From assembly GCA_002454125.1 (NCBI GenBank), contig DKII01000007.1, forward strand, positions 1 through 41,446: 41,446 nucleotides of DNA. Direction: 5' to 3'. The DNA comes from Novosphingobium sp. UBA6722. GTDB lineage: Bacteria; Pseudomonadota; Alphaproteobacteria; Sphingomonadales; Sphingomonadaceae. The stretch's first letter is position 1. Each line of letters begins with the position of its first letter. The notes beneath the pieces were generated by a model. That model was not told the origin of the DNA. It worked only from the letters and a program-made list of their open reading frames with translations, and ran no database searches. The position numbers were made by a program, and so were the translations under genes. Positions 7,112 through 16,148 of the stretch are shown here, one piece after another.

Positions 7112-7750
7112 ATGGACCAGATTGACGACCCCGTGGAACGGGCGCGCCGCCTGTTCGCGGGGCGCGTCGAGTTCCTGAAGTCTGCGCCAGGGCTGCAGTT
7201 CCTGCCCGATCCGGACGTGCCGGAGATCGCCTTTGCCGGACGCTCGAATGTCGGCAAGAGCTCGCTTCTGAACGCGCTGACCGGCCGCAAGGCGTTGGCG
7301 CGTACCTCGGTCACGCCGGGGCGCACGCAGGAACTCAATTTCTTCGATATCGGCGATCCGCTGCTGTTCCGGCTGGTCGACATGCCGGGCTATGGCTTTG
7401 CCAAGGCCCCGCTCAAGGTGGTCCAGCAATGGAAGCAGCTGGTCCGCGATTTCCTGCGCGGGCGGGTCGTGCTGAAGCGCACCCTGCTGCTGATCGACAG
7501 CCGCCACGGCCCCAAGCCGGTCGACATCGACATGATGAAGATGCTCGACGAATCCGCCGCCAGCTACCGGATCGTCCTGACCAAGGCCGACAAGATCAAG
7601 GCCAGCGAGCTGGCCGACGTGACTGCTGCGACCCAGGTTGAGGCGCGCAAGCATTCTGCCGCCTATCCGGTGGTGCATGTCACCAGCAGCGAAAAGGGCA
7701 TGGGCATCGCCGAGCTGCGCGGCGCGATCCTGGAAGACGCGTTACTCTGA
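7112..7750 (+). CDS. engB: Ribosome biogenesis GTPase EngB (YihA/YsxC)
   Basis: This 212-residue TRAFAC-class GTPase is needed for late assembly of the 50S subunit. G motifs are complete: G1 GRSNVGKSS, G2 threonine in TPGRTQELNFF, G3 DMPGYGFA, G4 TKADK and G5 TSSEKG. ATG at 7112 is preferred; an in-frame GTG at 7088 lies inside yidC. It closes the rpmH-rnpA-yidD-yidC-engB cluster. In many alphaproteobacteria argB follows, but here a minus-strand DUF3999 gene overlaps the last nine bases of engB. Confidence 0.95.
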   Translation: MDQIDDPVERARRLFAGRVEFLKSAPGLQFLPDPDVPEIAFAGRSNVGKSSLLNALTGRKALARTSVTPGRTQELNFFDIGDPLLFRLVDMPGYGFAKAPLKVVQQWKQLVRDFLRGRVVLKRTLLLIDSRHGPKPVDIDMMKMLDESAASYRIVLTKADKIKASELADVTAATQVEARKHSAAYPVVHVTSSEKGMGIAELRGAILEDALL

Positions 7751-9079
7751 CGCTTGCGGTGCCTTGCGCAGCAGTCGCAGCACCGCAAAGATCAGGATCG
7801 CCACCCCGGCCAGCAGCGAGAGCCACAGCGCCGCCTTGCGTCCCGCAAAGGGGCCGCCAGCCTGGGCCGGAGCAATGTCGACGACTGGCACTGGTCCGGT
7901 TTCGACTGCAGCCAGCGGCAATTTTGCCACGCCGCCGGCCGCCACGATGTCTTCAAGTTGCAGGAACGCCCCCTCGGCATTCGCGAGGCCCGCAGTCAGC
8001 CGGTAAGGCGGTTTGCCGCTGAACCGGGCGACCAGTTCGACCGGCGCGTAAAGCAGTTCGATCTTGGGCGGTGCCGCAAAACCCGGCGTGCGCTTGTCAG
8101 CCTCGATCCGCACATCGGTGCCGACCAAGCTGACCGGCGTTGCTGTCTCGGTGAGCGGCAGCACGGCCAAATTCTCCCCTCGCAAGGTCGCAGCGCCGGA
8201 AGGCTGCCAGGGATCTTCCTGGCCGAACCGAGTCGCGAAGGTCACCGGGATCAGCCCTTCGCCGCCGGCCAGCCGGACCCGCAGCGCTGCCGGGGCTTCG
8301 CCGGGGGGGAGGGCAAGCTGCAATTCGTGAGCACTTACCAGCCGGGCACCCCGGGCCGGAACAGCGGCCGATGGCTGCGCCTTGCCAGCCCGGCTCTGCA
8401 CCGTTGCCTGACGAATCGCGACGCCTTGGATGTCGCCCCAGGTCACGCGCAGGTAGCGGTCCTTAAGCGCAATATCGCCCAATGGAATTCGGGCCGGGCC
8501 AACAACGTCCGCCCCGCCGGAGCGAAACACCGTGTAGCCGCGCAGCACGTCCCATGTCGCCAGATCAGCGCTGGCGGCGACGGTCAGATTGACCAGCTGC
8601 CCCTCGGGATAGTCGAGATCGAGCAACAGCGCGCTGGCCGGCGTGGTAACGCCGCGGGTATCGAGCAGCGCTGCAACGGGCCGCTCGGGCCCGGCCGCAC
8701 CCGCCAGCGGCACGACGCGGGCAACCCGGTCGGTCCCGATCGTCAGCGCAACCCCATCCGCGCTCGGTACCGCGCGCCCGAGCACTGGATAGGCCGGCAC
8801 CGTCTGGCCCGTAGTTTCCTGCGCGGCTGGCCAGACCATGGCCAGCGGCTGTGATCGGCCGGTGGCGTCGAACAGCCGCAAGTCGGAATTGGTCGGGTTG
8901 CGCAGCGCCAGCAGCGCCTGGACCGGCACGGCGATCCGCTGTTCGGGCTGACCCTCGGCCGGGGTGACCGCAAAGCTTGCCGCATAGCTTTCCGGCTTGG
9001 CCGGATCGCGCGGCGCCTCCTTGGCGCAGGCGCCCAGCAAGGCAAGCGCCGCGATCCCGATCAATGTCTGGCGGATCAT
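7742..9079 (-). CDS. DUF3999 family lipoprotein
   Basis: This protein of about 445 residues starts MIRQTLIGIAALALLGACAK, a lipoprotein signal peptide with lipobox cysteine at residue 18, and ends with one transmembrane helix (ALWLSLLAGVAILIFAVLRLL) and a short basic tail. The middle is a beta-rich periplasmic part. This matches DUF3999, a family usually encoded next to DUF2339 membrane proteins; function is unknown. Its ATG overlaps the stop of the upstream DUF2339 gene by four bases (ATGA), so the two are translationally coupled and probably form a complex in the inner membrane. Its 3' end overlaps engB by nine bases. Confidence 0.8.
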   Translation of the reverse strand: MIRQTLIGIAALALLGACAKEAPRDPAKPESYAASFAVTPAEGQPEQRIAVPVQALLALRNPTNSDLRLFDATGRSQPLAMVWPAAQETTGQTVPAYPVLGRAVPSADGVALTIGTDRVARVVPLAGAAGPERPVAALLDTRGVTTPASALLLDLDYPEGQLVNLTVAASADLATWDVLRGYTVFRSGGADVVGPARIPLGDIALKDRYLRVTWGDIQGVAIRQATVQSRAGKAQPSAAVPARGARLVSAHELQLALPPGEAPAALRVRLAGGEGLIPVTFATRFGQEDPWQPSGAATLRGENLAVLPLTETATPVSLVGTDVRIEADKRTPGFAAPPKIELLYAPVELVARFSGKPPYRLTAGLANAEGAFLQLEDIVAAGGVAKLPLAAVETGPVPVVDIAPAQAGGPFAGRKAALWLSLLAGVAILIFAVLRLLRKAPQASE

Positions 9080-11925
9080 GGCTTGGCCTCCTCCTTGCGC
9101 GGCGGCAGCGGAACGAAATAGCCGATCACCAGCATCAGGATACCCACCGCGATGAAGGTGACGATCCGCTGCCAGCCCTCGGCGCTCGACATGTCGACCA
9201 GCAGCAGCTTGGCCACCACCAGCGCGAGCAGCGCCGCGCCGACCAGCCACAGCGTCCGTAGCGCGCGGCGCTGGGCAAAGACCATCAGCGCCATCGCCAA
9301 CAGGGTCCACAGGATCGAAATCCCGGTCTGGACCACGCCGCTGGCGGCAAGCGCGTCAGGGCTCCAATCGACCCCCAGCCAGTGATGGGCTGTGCGCAGC
9401 CACACCGCGTTGATCGCGGCAAAGCCGAGGACCGCCACAAGCGTCGGGGCGAGCGGGCCGCGCAGCATATCGGCGCCATCGGGTGCGGGCGCCATCGCGC
9501 TGGCCATCCGGTGCCACAGTGCCAGTGCGGCGAGCGCGAGCAGGATGGCAAGGTCGACCGGGTTGAGCAGCGGGATGTAGGGCAGCGGCGCAGTGATCCC
9601 CTCTGCGGCCACCGCGGTCACCAGCGCGCCGCCATAGACCAGCAGCACCAGCGGCACGGCGGCAGTCCAGGCATAGGCCGCAGCCCGCCCGGCGAGCGGC
9701 CAGCGCTGCAGCTTGCCCGCCTTCGCCGCATCGCCAATCCGGGTCAGCAGCAGGAGCACCAGCGTTGCCGCGACGAGGAAGGCAACGCCCGCCCATGACG
9801 TGTTCCACAGGTCGGCCCGGTCGACACCAAGGTAGAGGCTGTTCGCCAGCACCCCGGTCAGCAGCCAGACCGTTCCAGCATGGATCCAGTCTTGCGCAAA
9901 GTAGTGCACCTCGCCCTGCGCGCTGGCCGGCAGCGCATCGCGGGTGCGGACATTATCGATATGCAGTGCCAGGGCCGCGAGCCACGGCAGTACGTTTGGC
10001 CAGTTCAGCACGAAATTGCCCCCTGCAGCCTGGACCAGCAGCGTCACCCCCAGCAGAGGCAGGCTGAACAGCGCCGGCCAGCCCGCCACGGCCCAATCGA
10101 ACCGCCGCGCCGCCTTTAGCGAAACCCACATCGCCGCCGTCACGACCAGCGCGACCAGCAATTGCTGCATGGCGCCGGGGAAGACGGGCACCGGGCCCAG
10201 CTCGGTCGTGACCGCTGGCAACTGCCGGGTCACTTCGCGGATCAGCGCGATGCAGGCAAAGGCAAAGCCAGCGAGGTAAAGCGGCTGCTCAAGCCGCGCC
10301 TCGACCGGTGCATAGCCTTCCGCCCAGTCCGAACCGCTGTGCTTCAACGGGCAGCGCAGCCACCAGGCGATGGCCAGCAGCGGCAGCGCGATCAGTAGCG
10401 GGCCGATGAAGCCGGTGTTGAGGATCGGCAGCGCAGACACGTTCGGCTCGATCGTTACCAGCATCAGCATTGCCGCCACGCCGACCAACCCGATCCCGAA
10501 GGCCCGCGGCATCCAGCGGGCCTGGCGCATCCCGACCCAGAAGGCCCCCGCCCCTTCAAGCGCCCAGGCCGCGCCGGCCCAGCGCACTTCGAGCGCGAGC
10601 GGGATCGCCAGGGTGATAAAGCCCACCCCGATCGCGATCAGGCATTCACCCAGCAGCCGGGTTTCGGGGCGGGGCCTCCGCCAGACCCAGGCTGCCAGCG
10701 CGACATAGACCGCGCCGAAGGCCAGCGCCGCCCAGGCCTCGCCATAGGGCAGGTCCGCGACCAGCTGGGTCTGAAACCCGAAGCCGACGATGGCCGTGCC
10801 GAACAGCAGGGTCGAATCCGCCGCCAGGCCGAACCGCCCGGGCGTGTTGTGGGCGTAAAGGAGCGCGGTCAGCAGATAGATCGCCACAGTCAGCGCCAGG
10901 AAGATCTGGCAGATCCAGAACTGCTCTGGCCCATAGCGCGCTGCCGCCCAGGCCCCGCCGATCACGAAGGTGGCAAAGAAGCCCAGCAGGTTAAGCTCGC
11001 GCCACGATTTCCAGCGGGCGATGAACAGGATCGCGACATTGAGCACGGTGCCATAGGCAAACAGCGGCAGCGGCGTCGGGCTTTCCCCGCCCAGCAGCAC
11101 CGGCACGGCAAAGCCGCCGGCAAAGGACGCCAGCGCCATCAGCTTCGAATCCTGCAGCAGCGCCAGTGCGCAGCCCAGTGCGGCGATCACGATCATCAGC
11201 GCAAAGGCGGCGAGCGGCGGCATCACTTCGAACATCCGCGCCGCGGCAAAGACCGTCAGGTAGAGTACGCCCACCCCGGCCCCTTGCAGCGCCAGGCCGA
11301 ATTCGGGCCGGATGGTCCGGCGGTTGAAGCCAACCCCCAGCAGCGCTGCGCCGACCGCGCCGACCGCGGCCAGCCGCAGCTCGATCGGGAACAGCCCGGC
11401 ATTGGCGGCATAGCGGGCGAGAAAGCTGAGCCCGACAAACAGGATGACGAGGCCAACCCGGACAATCGTGTTGCCGCCCAGCAGCCAGTCACGCGCGGCG
11501 GCGAAGCCGCGCTCCACCAGGTCTGGTTCGGCCGGCGCATAGCTGCGCGCGGGCAGTTCGATCGGCTCAGCCGGCGGGGCCGTTGGAGCCGGTTCCGGCA
11601 GCGGCTGGCTGATCGTTGGCGGCGGGGCGACCGCACGGGCGGCAGCGCGAACCCTGGGAACGCTGGCAGCAGGGGCCTCGCGGGCAGGCTCAGCCGGGGG
11701 CGGCGCGGCGCCGCGTGCGTCCAATTCTGCCGCAACCCGGCGCGCGACGATCTCGTCCAGTTCCGCATCCAGCACATCGCGATACGTGTCGCGGGCCAGG
11801 CGGCGGACCGCACTTTCGGCCCAGAACCCCGCGAACAGACCCAGCAGCGCGCCAAACACCAATCCGAACGCGCCGGACCCGGCAAACCCGAACAGCCCGC
11901 CGATTACCGCACCCCACAGCTTCAT
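9076..11925 (-). CDS. DUF2339 polytopic membrane protein
   Basis: This very hydrophobic protein of about 949 residues starts MKLWGAVIGGLFGFAGSGAFGLVFGALLGLFAGF, followed by a charged, proline- and alanine-rich cytoplasmic linker (about 50-140) and then more than twenty predicted membrane helices to the end. This layout is that of DUF2339 proteins, large integral membrane proteins of unknown function. Signature parts such as the NTIVRVGLVILFVGLSFLARYA segment are present. ATG at 11925 follows GGGAG; a longer frame from 11961 is less likely. It is the first gene of the DUF2339-DUF3999 pair. Confidence 0.82.
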   Translation of the reverse strand: MKLWGAVIGGLFGFAGSGAFGLVFGALLGLFAGFWAESAVRRLARDTYRDVLDAELDEIVARRVAAELDARGAAPPPAEPAREAPAASVPRVRAAARAVAPPPTISQPLPEPAPTAPPAEPIELPARSYAPAEPDLVERGFAAARDWLLGGNTIVRVGLVILFVGLSFLARYAANAGLFPIELRLAAVGAVGAALLGVGFNRRTIRPEFGLALQGAGVGVLYLTVFAAARMFEVMPPLAAFALMIVIAALGCALALLQDSKLMALASFAGGFAVPVLLGGESPTPLPLFAYGTVLNVAILFIARWKSWRELNLLGFFATFVIGGAWAAARYGPEQFWICQIFLALTVAIYLLTALLYAHNTPGRFGLAADSTLLFGTAIVGFGFQTQLVADLPYGEAWAALAFGAVYVALAAWVWRRPRPETRLLGECLIAIGVGFITLAIPLALEVRWAGAAWALEGAGAFWVGMRQARWMPRAFGIGLVGVAAMLMLVTIEPNVSALPILNTGFIGPLLIALPLLAIAWWLRCPLKHSGSDWAEGYAPVEARLEQPLYLAGFAFACIALIREVTRQLPAVTTELGPVPVFPGAMQQLLVALVVTAAMWVSLKAARRFDWAVAGWPALFSLPLLGVTLLVQAAGGNFVLNWPNVLPWLAALALHIDNVRTRDALPASAQGEVHYFAQDWIHAGTVWLLTGVLANSLYLGVDRADLWNTSWAGVAFLVAATLVLLLLTRIGDAAKAGKLQRWPLAGRAAAYAWTAAVPLVLLVYGGALVTAVAAEGITAPLPYIPLLNPVDLAILLALAALALWHRMASAMAPAPDGADMLRGPLAPTLVAVLGFAAINAVWLRTAHHWLGVDWSPDALAASGVVQTGISILWTLLAMALMVFAQRRALRTLWLVGAALLALVVAKLLLVDMSSAEGWQRIVTFIAVGILMLVIGYFVPLPPRKEEAKP

Positions 11926-11989
11926 CGCGTGCTCCCATCCCGCATCCCGGCATAAAGCCATATCCGGGCGGGAAGGTCACGCCTGTTCG

Positions 11990-12412
11990 TCAGGATGCAA
12001 ACATTTGCCCAAGGTCGGCAAAAGCCTTGATCTCGATCGCGTTGCCGCTGGGATCGCGGAAGAACATGGTCGATTGCTCGCCGGTCTGACCTTTGAAACG
12101 GGTGTAGGGTTCGATCTCGAACTTCACGCCCGCGCCCCGCATCCGCTCCGCCAGCGCATCGAAGCCTTCCGGCGTCAACACCACGCCGAAGTGCGGCACC
12201 GGTACGCCATGGCCGTCGACATGGTTACGCGCCGCATCGCGCCCGGCGTTATCCGGGGCGAGGTGGGCAACCAGCTGGTGGCCGAAGAAATCGAAATCGA
12301 CCCACTGCTCGGACGAACGGCCCGCCGGACAACCCAGCACTTCGCCATAGAAGGCGCGGGCCGCGCCCAGATCGTGGACCGGAAACGCAAGATGAAAGGG
12401 GCGCAGGCTCAT
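11990..12412 (-). CDS. VOC-family (glyoxalase/dioxygenase fold) protein
   Basis: This 140-residue protein has the vicinal-oxygen-chelate fold with two beta-alpha-beta-beta-beta modules: RPFHLAFPVHDLGAARAFY at the start and the FRDPSGNAIEIKAF ending. Candidate metal ligands are His7, His74 (PHFGV) and Glu127 (NAIEIK). It resembles glyoxalase-like dioxygenases and resistance-type proteins; substrate is unknown. Its ATG overlaps the stop of trhO by four bases (ATGA), so it is translated with trhO. Length is normal for a single-domain VOC protein. Confidence 0.85.
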   Translation of the reverse strand: MSLRPFHLAFPVHDLGAARAFYGEVLGCPAGRSSEQWVDFDFFGHQLVAHLAPDNAGRDAARNHVDGHGVPVPHFGVVLTPEGFDALAERMRGAGVKFEIEPYTRFKGQTGEQSTMFFRDPSGNAIEIKAFADLGQMFAS

Positions 12413-13362
12413 GGGCTCTCCTCGGACATGACAGCCCCGACATGGGCCGCGCCGCGCCGGGCGGCAAGTTGTTCCTGGCGGTGACGCTCGCGGTAGCCGG
12501 CGCGCTGCGCTTCAGTCCGATCCGCGAAGCAGGCGGGGCAGCTGACGCCCTCTTCATACTCGGGCGCAGCCTGCTGCTCGGCGCTGACCGGGCGGCGGCA
12601 GGCGTGGCACAGCGCATAGCTGCCCGGCACCAGGCCATGGCCGACGCTGACCCGCTGATCGAAAACGAAGCACTCGCCCAGCCACAGGCTGTCCGTGGCC
12701 GGCACCTCTTCGAGGTACTTCAGGATGCCGCCCTTGAGGTGATAGACCTCTTCCACTCCCTCGGCCTTGAGGAAAGCAGTCGATTTCTCGCAGCGAATCC
12801 CGCCGGTGCAGAACATCGCCACCTTGGGCGCCTGCCCCTGCCCCAGCAGCGCCTCGCGCCGGGCGCGGAACCATTCGGGAAAATCGCGGAAGCTGGTGGT
12901 CTGCGGGTCGATCGCGCGCTGGAAGGTGCCGATCGCGACCTCATAATCATTGCGGGTGTCGATCACGATCGTGCCGGGATCGGCGATCAGCGCGTTCCAA
13001 TCAGCGGGGGCGACATAGGTGCCGACTGAAGCCAGCGGATCGATGTCGGGCTGCCCCATGGTCACGATCTCGCGCTTCAGCCGCACTTTCATCCGGTGAA
13101 ATGGCATGGCCGGTGCGCGCGAAAACTTGACCTCAAGGTCGGCGCAGCCCGGCAAGCTGCGGATGTGATCGAGCACCGCGGCAATCCCGGAATCGCTGCC
13201 GGCGATGGTGCCGTTGATCCCTTCCTGCGCCAGCAGCAGTGTGCCCTTAACCCCTTGCGCGCGGCAACCGGCCAGCAAAGGTGCCTGCACGGCCGCAAGA
13301 TCCGCCAATGGCGTGAACTTGTAGAGCGCCGCAACGCAGATCGGCAGGCTGGCGGGTTCCAT
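12409..13362 (-). CDS. trhO: tRNA uridine(34) hydroxylase (rhodanese-related, TrhO/YceA)
   Basis: This 317-residue enzyme makes 5-hydroxyuridine at wobble position 34 of some tRNAs using oxygen. An N-terminal acylphosphatase-like domain (VAALYKFTPL) precedes a rhodanese domain with the active cysteine Cys185 in FCTGGIRCEKS. A C-terminal cysteine set (CHACRRP ... CPACF) probably binds zinc. The ATG at 13362 lies only seven bases after a -10-like hexamer (13370-13375), and no ribosome site is visible, so the mRNA may be leaderless. It is followed in frame-coupled overlap by the VOC gene. Confidence 0.93.
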   Translation of the reverse strand: MEPASLPICVAALYKFTPLADLAAVQAPLLAGCRAQGVKGTLLLAQEGINGTIAGSDSGIAAVLDHIRSLPGCADLEVKFSRAPAMPFHRMKVRLKREIVTMGQPDIDPLASVGTYVAPADWNALIADPGTIVIDTRNDYEVAIGTFQRAIDPQTTSFRDFPEWFRARREALLGQGQAPKVAMFCTGGIRCEKSTAFLKAEGVEEVYHLKGGILKYLEEVPATDSLWLGECFVFDQRVSVGHGLVPGSYALCHACRRPVSAEQQAAPEYEEGVSCPACFADRTEAQRAGYRERHRQEQLAARRGAAHVGAVMSEESP

Positions 13363-13369
13363 GGCGCGG

Positions 13370-13398
13370 CCCTAATCGTTCAGCCTCGACAGCGTCAA
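13370..13398 (-). promoter_or_regulatory. Putative trhO promoter giving a leaderless mRNA
   Basis: On the minus strand: TTGACG (13398-13393), 17 bases, TTAGGG (13375-13370), then seven bases to the ATG of trhO. The hexamers and spacing match those of rpmJ, rpmH and rpsT. A start site seven bases beyond the -10 would fall on the A of the ATG. Confidence 0.5.
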
Positions 13399-13420
13399 GG
13401 TGAACGGCTAGCTCGGCGCC

Positions 13421-14101
13421 ATGAAGCTCATCATCGGCAACAAGAACTATTCCAGCTGGTCGCTGCGCGGCTGGCTGGCGGTCAAGCAGTCCGGCCTGGC
13501 CTTCGAAGAGATCCAGGTCCCGCTCTATGGCGAGGACTGGGACCAGCGGAAGAAGGAGCATGACGAGATCGCCCCTTCATCAGGCAAGGTACCGGTGCTG
13601 TGGGATGGCGATGCCGTGGTCTGGGATAGCCTGGCGATCGTCGAATACCTGGCCGACCGGGTTGGCCGGGACCGCTTCTGGCCCAAGGCCGATGATGCCC
13701 GCGCCATGGCCCGCTCGATGGTCGCGGAAATGCATTCCGGCTATGCCGCACTGCGCCGCCAGTGCCCGATGAACATCCGCCGCCAGGTCCAGGGTTGGGA
13801 AATCGACGAGGAAGCGCGCGGCGATATCGTTCGCATCCTGACGCTGTGGGCCGAAGCGCGGGCCCGGTTCGGGCGCGGCGGGCCATTCCTGTTCGGCACC
13901 TTCAGCGCGGCCGACATCTTCTATGCGCCCGTAGTCAGCCGCTTCATGACCTATGGGATAGGTGTTCCCGGCTTTGCTCAGGCCTATATGGAAGCGGTCT
14001 GGGAACACGAATGGCTGCAGGCCTGGGTCGCCGCTGCCGAAGAAGAAGACTGGGTCATCGAGCAATGGGAAATTCCGGGTCGAGGCGGCAAGGCAAAGTG
14101 A
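13421..14101 (+). CDS. Glutathione S-transferase family protein
   Basis: This 226-residue cytosolic GST-fold protein begins MKLIIGNKNYSSWSLRGWLA, with candidate catalytic serines Ser11/Ser12 in the thioredoxin-like domain, followed by SGKVPVLWDGDAVVWDSLAIVEYLAD (the cis-Pro and glutathione-binding region) and a helical C-terminal domain with the FLFGTFSAADIFYAP motif. It probably conjugates or reduces electrophilic compounds with glutathione. No clear ribosome site precedes the ATG; only 58 bases separate it from trhO, so this mRNA may also have almost no leader. Its stop shares one base with the next gene's ATG. Confidence 0.9.
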   Translation: MKLIIGNKNYSSWSLRGWLAVKQSGLAFEEIQVPLYGEDWDQRKKEHDEIAPSSGKVPVLWDGDAVVWDSLAIVEYLADRVGRDRFWPKADDARAMARSMVAEMHSGYAALRRQCPMNIRRQVQGWEIDEEARGDIVRILTLWAEARARFGRGGPFLFGTFSAADIFYAPVVSRFMTYGIGVPGFAQAYMEAVWEHEWLQAWVAAAEEEDWVIEQWEIPGRGGKAK

Positions 14102-14949
14102 TGCGCTGGATTGCATTGATGTTGGCCGCCATGGCAGCGCTGGTGGCGCGACCGGCCTTTGCCTGGGGCGAATTTGGCCATCATTCGACCGCCAGCATCG
14201 CCTGGGCCAATGTCTCGCCCGAAACCCGCAAGGCCGTGCGCGAGCTGCTGCGTTCGGAACAGGGCCTTGGCACGCCCTATTGCCGGGTGCGCAGCCTGGA
14301 GGAGGCCAGCTACTGGCCCGATTGCATCCGGCGTGAAGGCTGGCGCTGGGCCTATTCCTTCGCCTGGCACTATCAGACCATGAACGTCTGCCGCCCCTAT
14401 GACCCGCGTGCCAATTGCTCTGGCGGCAACTGCGTGACCGGGCAGATCGAACGCAACCGGCGCATTCTGGCTGACAAGAGCCTGCCCGCCGCCCAGCGGC
14501 TCGAAGCACTGGCCTGGCTCACCCATTTCGTCGGTGACCTGCACATGCCGCTCCATTCGGGTGACAACAACGATCTCGGCGGCAACCAGGTCGCCGCGAA
14601 ATATGGCATCGCCCCCGGCCGCAACCTGCACGCGGTGTGGGACGGGCCGATGGCTGAGCGCGGCATCACCAGCGCAGTCCCGCCGCTGATCCGCCGCTAC
14701 ACGGCCGAGGAGCGCGCGGCGCTCGACACCGGCGAGGTGGCCGACTGGGGCCGCGAGAGCTGGGAACTGGCGCGCGGGCTGGTCTATGCCAAGGCCTTTG
14801 ACCGCGATCCCTGTGCCGGCGGCGAGGCGCCCAAGGAAGTGGTCTGGAGCGACGAGGATATCGAAGCCAGCCTGCCCACGCTGCGCCAGCGGATCAGCCA
14901 GGCCGGGCTGCGGCTGGCACGGCTGCTTGATGGAGCCTTGAGCAAGTGA
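14101..14949 (+). CDS. Secreted S1/P1-type zinc nuclease
   Basis: This protein of about 282 residues has a Sec signal peptide (MRWIALMLAAMAALVARPAFA) with cleavage after residue 21. The mature protein then begins with Trp22, the residue whose N-terminal amine binds zinc in S1/P1 nucleases. Further zinc ligands are visible in GHH near the start, in FAWHYQTMN, and in THFVGDLHMPLHSGDNNDLGGNQ. The enzyme probably cleaves single-stranded DNA or RNA in the periplasm or medium, and could provide phosphate or nucleosides. The ATG overlaps the GST stop (TGATG), and its own stop overlaps dapE by four bases. Confidence 0.9.
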   Translation: MRWIALMLAAMAALVARPAFAWGEFGHHSTASIAWANVSPETRKAVRELLRSEQGLGTPYCRVRSLEEASYWPDCIRREGWRWAYSFAWHYQTMNVCRPYDPRANCSGGNCVTGQIERNRRILADKSLPAAQRLEALAWLTHFVGDLHMPLHSGDNNDLGGNQVAAKYGIAPGRNLHAVWDGPMAERGITSAVPPLIRRYTAEERAALDTGEVADWGRESWELARGLVYAKAFDRDPCAGGEAPKEVVWSDEDIEASLPTLRQRISQAGLRLARLLDGALSK

Positions 14950-16082
14950 CGACGAACCTGCCCCCTGTCCTGCCGCTTGCCGAGGCGCTGATCGCCTGCC
15001 CCAGCGTCACCCCCGCCACGGGCATGGTGTTCGATTGCCTCGAAAGCCAGCTCGCCCCGCTGGGCTTCGCGGTTCACCGCTTCCTGGCGGGCGGGGCGCC
15101 GGACGGGCCGGTCGAGAACCTCTTCGCGGTCCGCCGCGGGCCGGCGGGCAGTCGCCACTTCGGCTTCGCCGGGCACCTCGACGTTGTGCCGCCCGGCGAA
15201 GGCTGGACTACTGGTGCCTTTGCGCCGGAAGTACGCGGTGAGCTGCTCTATGGGCGCGGCGCGGTCGACATGAAGGGCTCGATCGCGGCCATGGTCGCCG
15301 CCGTCGCGGGCGTGCCGCAGGACGCAGGGACGATCAGCTTCATCATCACGGGTGACGAGGAAGGCCCGGCCCGCTTCGGCACCCTGCCGCTGATCGACCA
15401 TATGCGCGCAGTCGATGCCATTCCCGACCTGATCCTGGTGGGCGAGCCGACGAGCGTGAATCGGCTGGGCGACATGATGAAGATCGGGCGGCGCGGCTCG
15501 GTCAACATCTGGCTGACGGTCGAGGGCGGCGAAGGCCATGTTGCCTATCCGCACCTTGCCAACAACCCGATCGGTCCGCTGGTCAACATGCTGGCTGAAC
15601 TCAACGCGCTGGTGCTCGACGAGGGGACTGACTGGTTCCAGCCGTCGAACCTCGAAATCACCGACGTCACGGTCGGCAACCCGGCCACCAACGTGATCCC
15701 GGCGCGGGCTCATGCCCGCCTCTCGATCCGCTTCAACGATCTTCACACCGGGCAGGGCCTGGCCGACATGGTCAGCGCGATTGCCGCAAAGCACGGCGGG
15801 ACGGCACGGGCGGTAGTCTCGGGCGAGGCCTTCCTGACCCCGCCGGGGGACTTCTCCGCCATGGTCGCCCGCGCGGTCGAAGCCGAGACTGGCGTGACGC
15901 CAGAGGCCAGCACGACCGGCGGCACCAGCGATGCCCGCTTCCTCAAGGCGCTGTGTCCGGTGATCGAGTTCGGCCTGTGCAATGCCACCATGCACAAGCG
16001 CGACGAGGCCGTGGCCGTGCCCGACCTCGACACGCTCGCGCGGATCTATGCCCGGATCGCAACTGCGGCGCTGGCGGGCTGA
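14946..16082 (+). CDS. dapE: Succinyl-diaminopimelate desuccinylase
   Basis: This 378-residue M20 zinc peptidase removes succinate from N-succinyl-LL-diaminopimelate in lysine and peptidoglycan-precursor synthesis. Zinc ligands and catalytic residues are in place: His77 and Asp79 (FAGHLDVVPPGEGW), Asp108 (GRGAVDMKG), Glu138-Glu139 (TGDEEGPA), Glu167 (VGEPTS) and His350 (NATMHKRDE). The dimerisation lid lies between about 180 and 295. GTG start overlaps the nuclease stop as GTGA. dapB, another step of the pathway, is 4 kb away on the other strand. Confidence 0.95.
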   Translation: MTTNLPPVLPLAEALIACPSVTPATGMVFDCLESQLAPLGFAVHRFLAGGAPDGPVENLFAVRRGPAGSRHFGFAGHLDVVPPGEGWTTGAFAPEVRGELLYGRGAVDMKGSIAAMVAAVAGVPQDAGTISFIITGDEEGPARFGTLPLIDHMRAVDAIPDLILVGEPTSVNRLGDMMKIGRRGSVNIWLTVEGGEGHVAYPHLANNPIGPLVNMLAELNALVLDEGTDWFQPSNLEITDVTVGNPATNVIPARAHARLSIRFNDLHTGQGLADMVSAIAAKHGGTARAVVSGEAFLTPPGDFSAMVARAVEAETGVTPEASTTGGTSDARFLKALCPVIEFGLCNATMHKRDEAVAVPDLDTLARIYARIATAALAG

Positions 16083-16148
16083 TTGCGATAGCGCGGACAG
16101 CCTGTTAGGCTGGCCGGAAACAATCTTTCAATCCGGGGGACGCATGCC

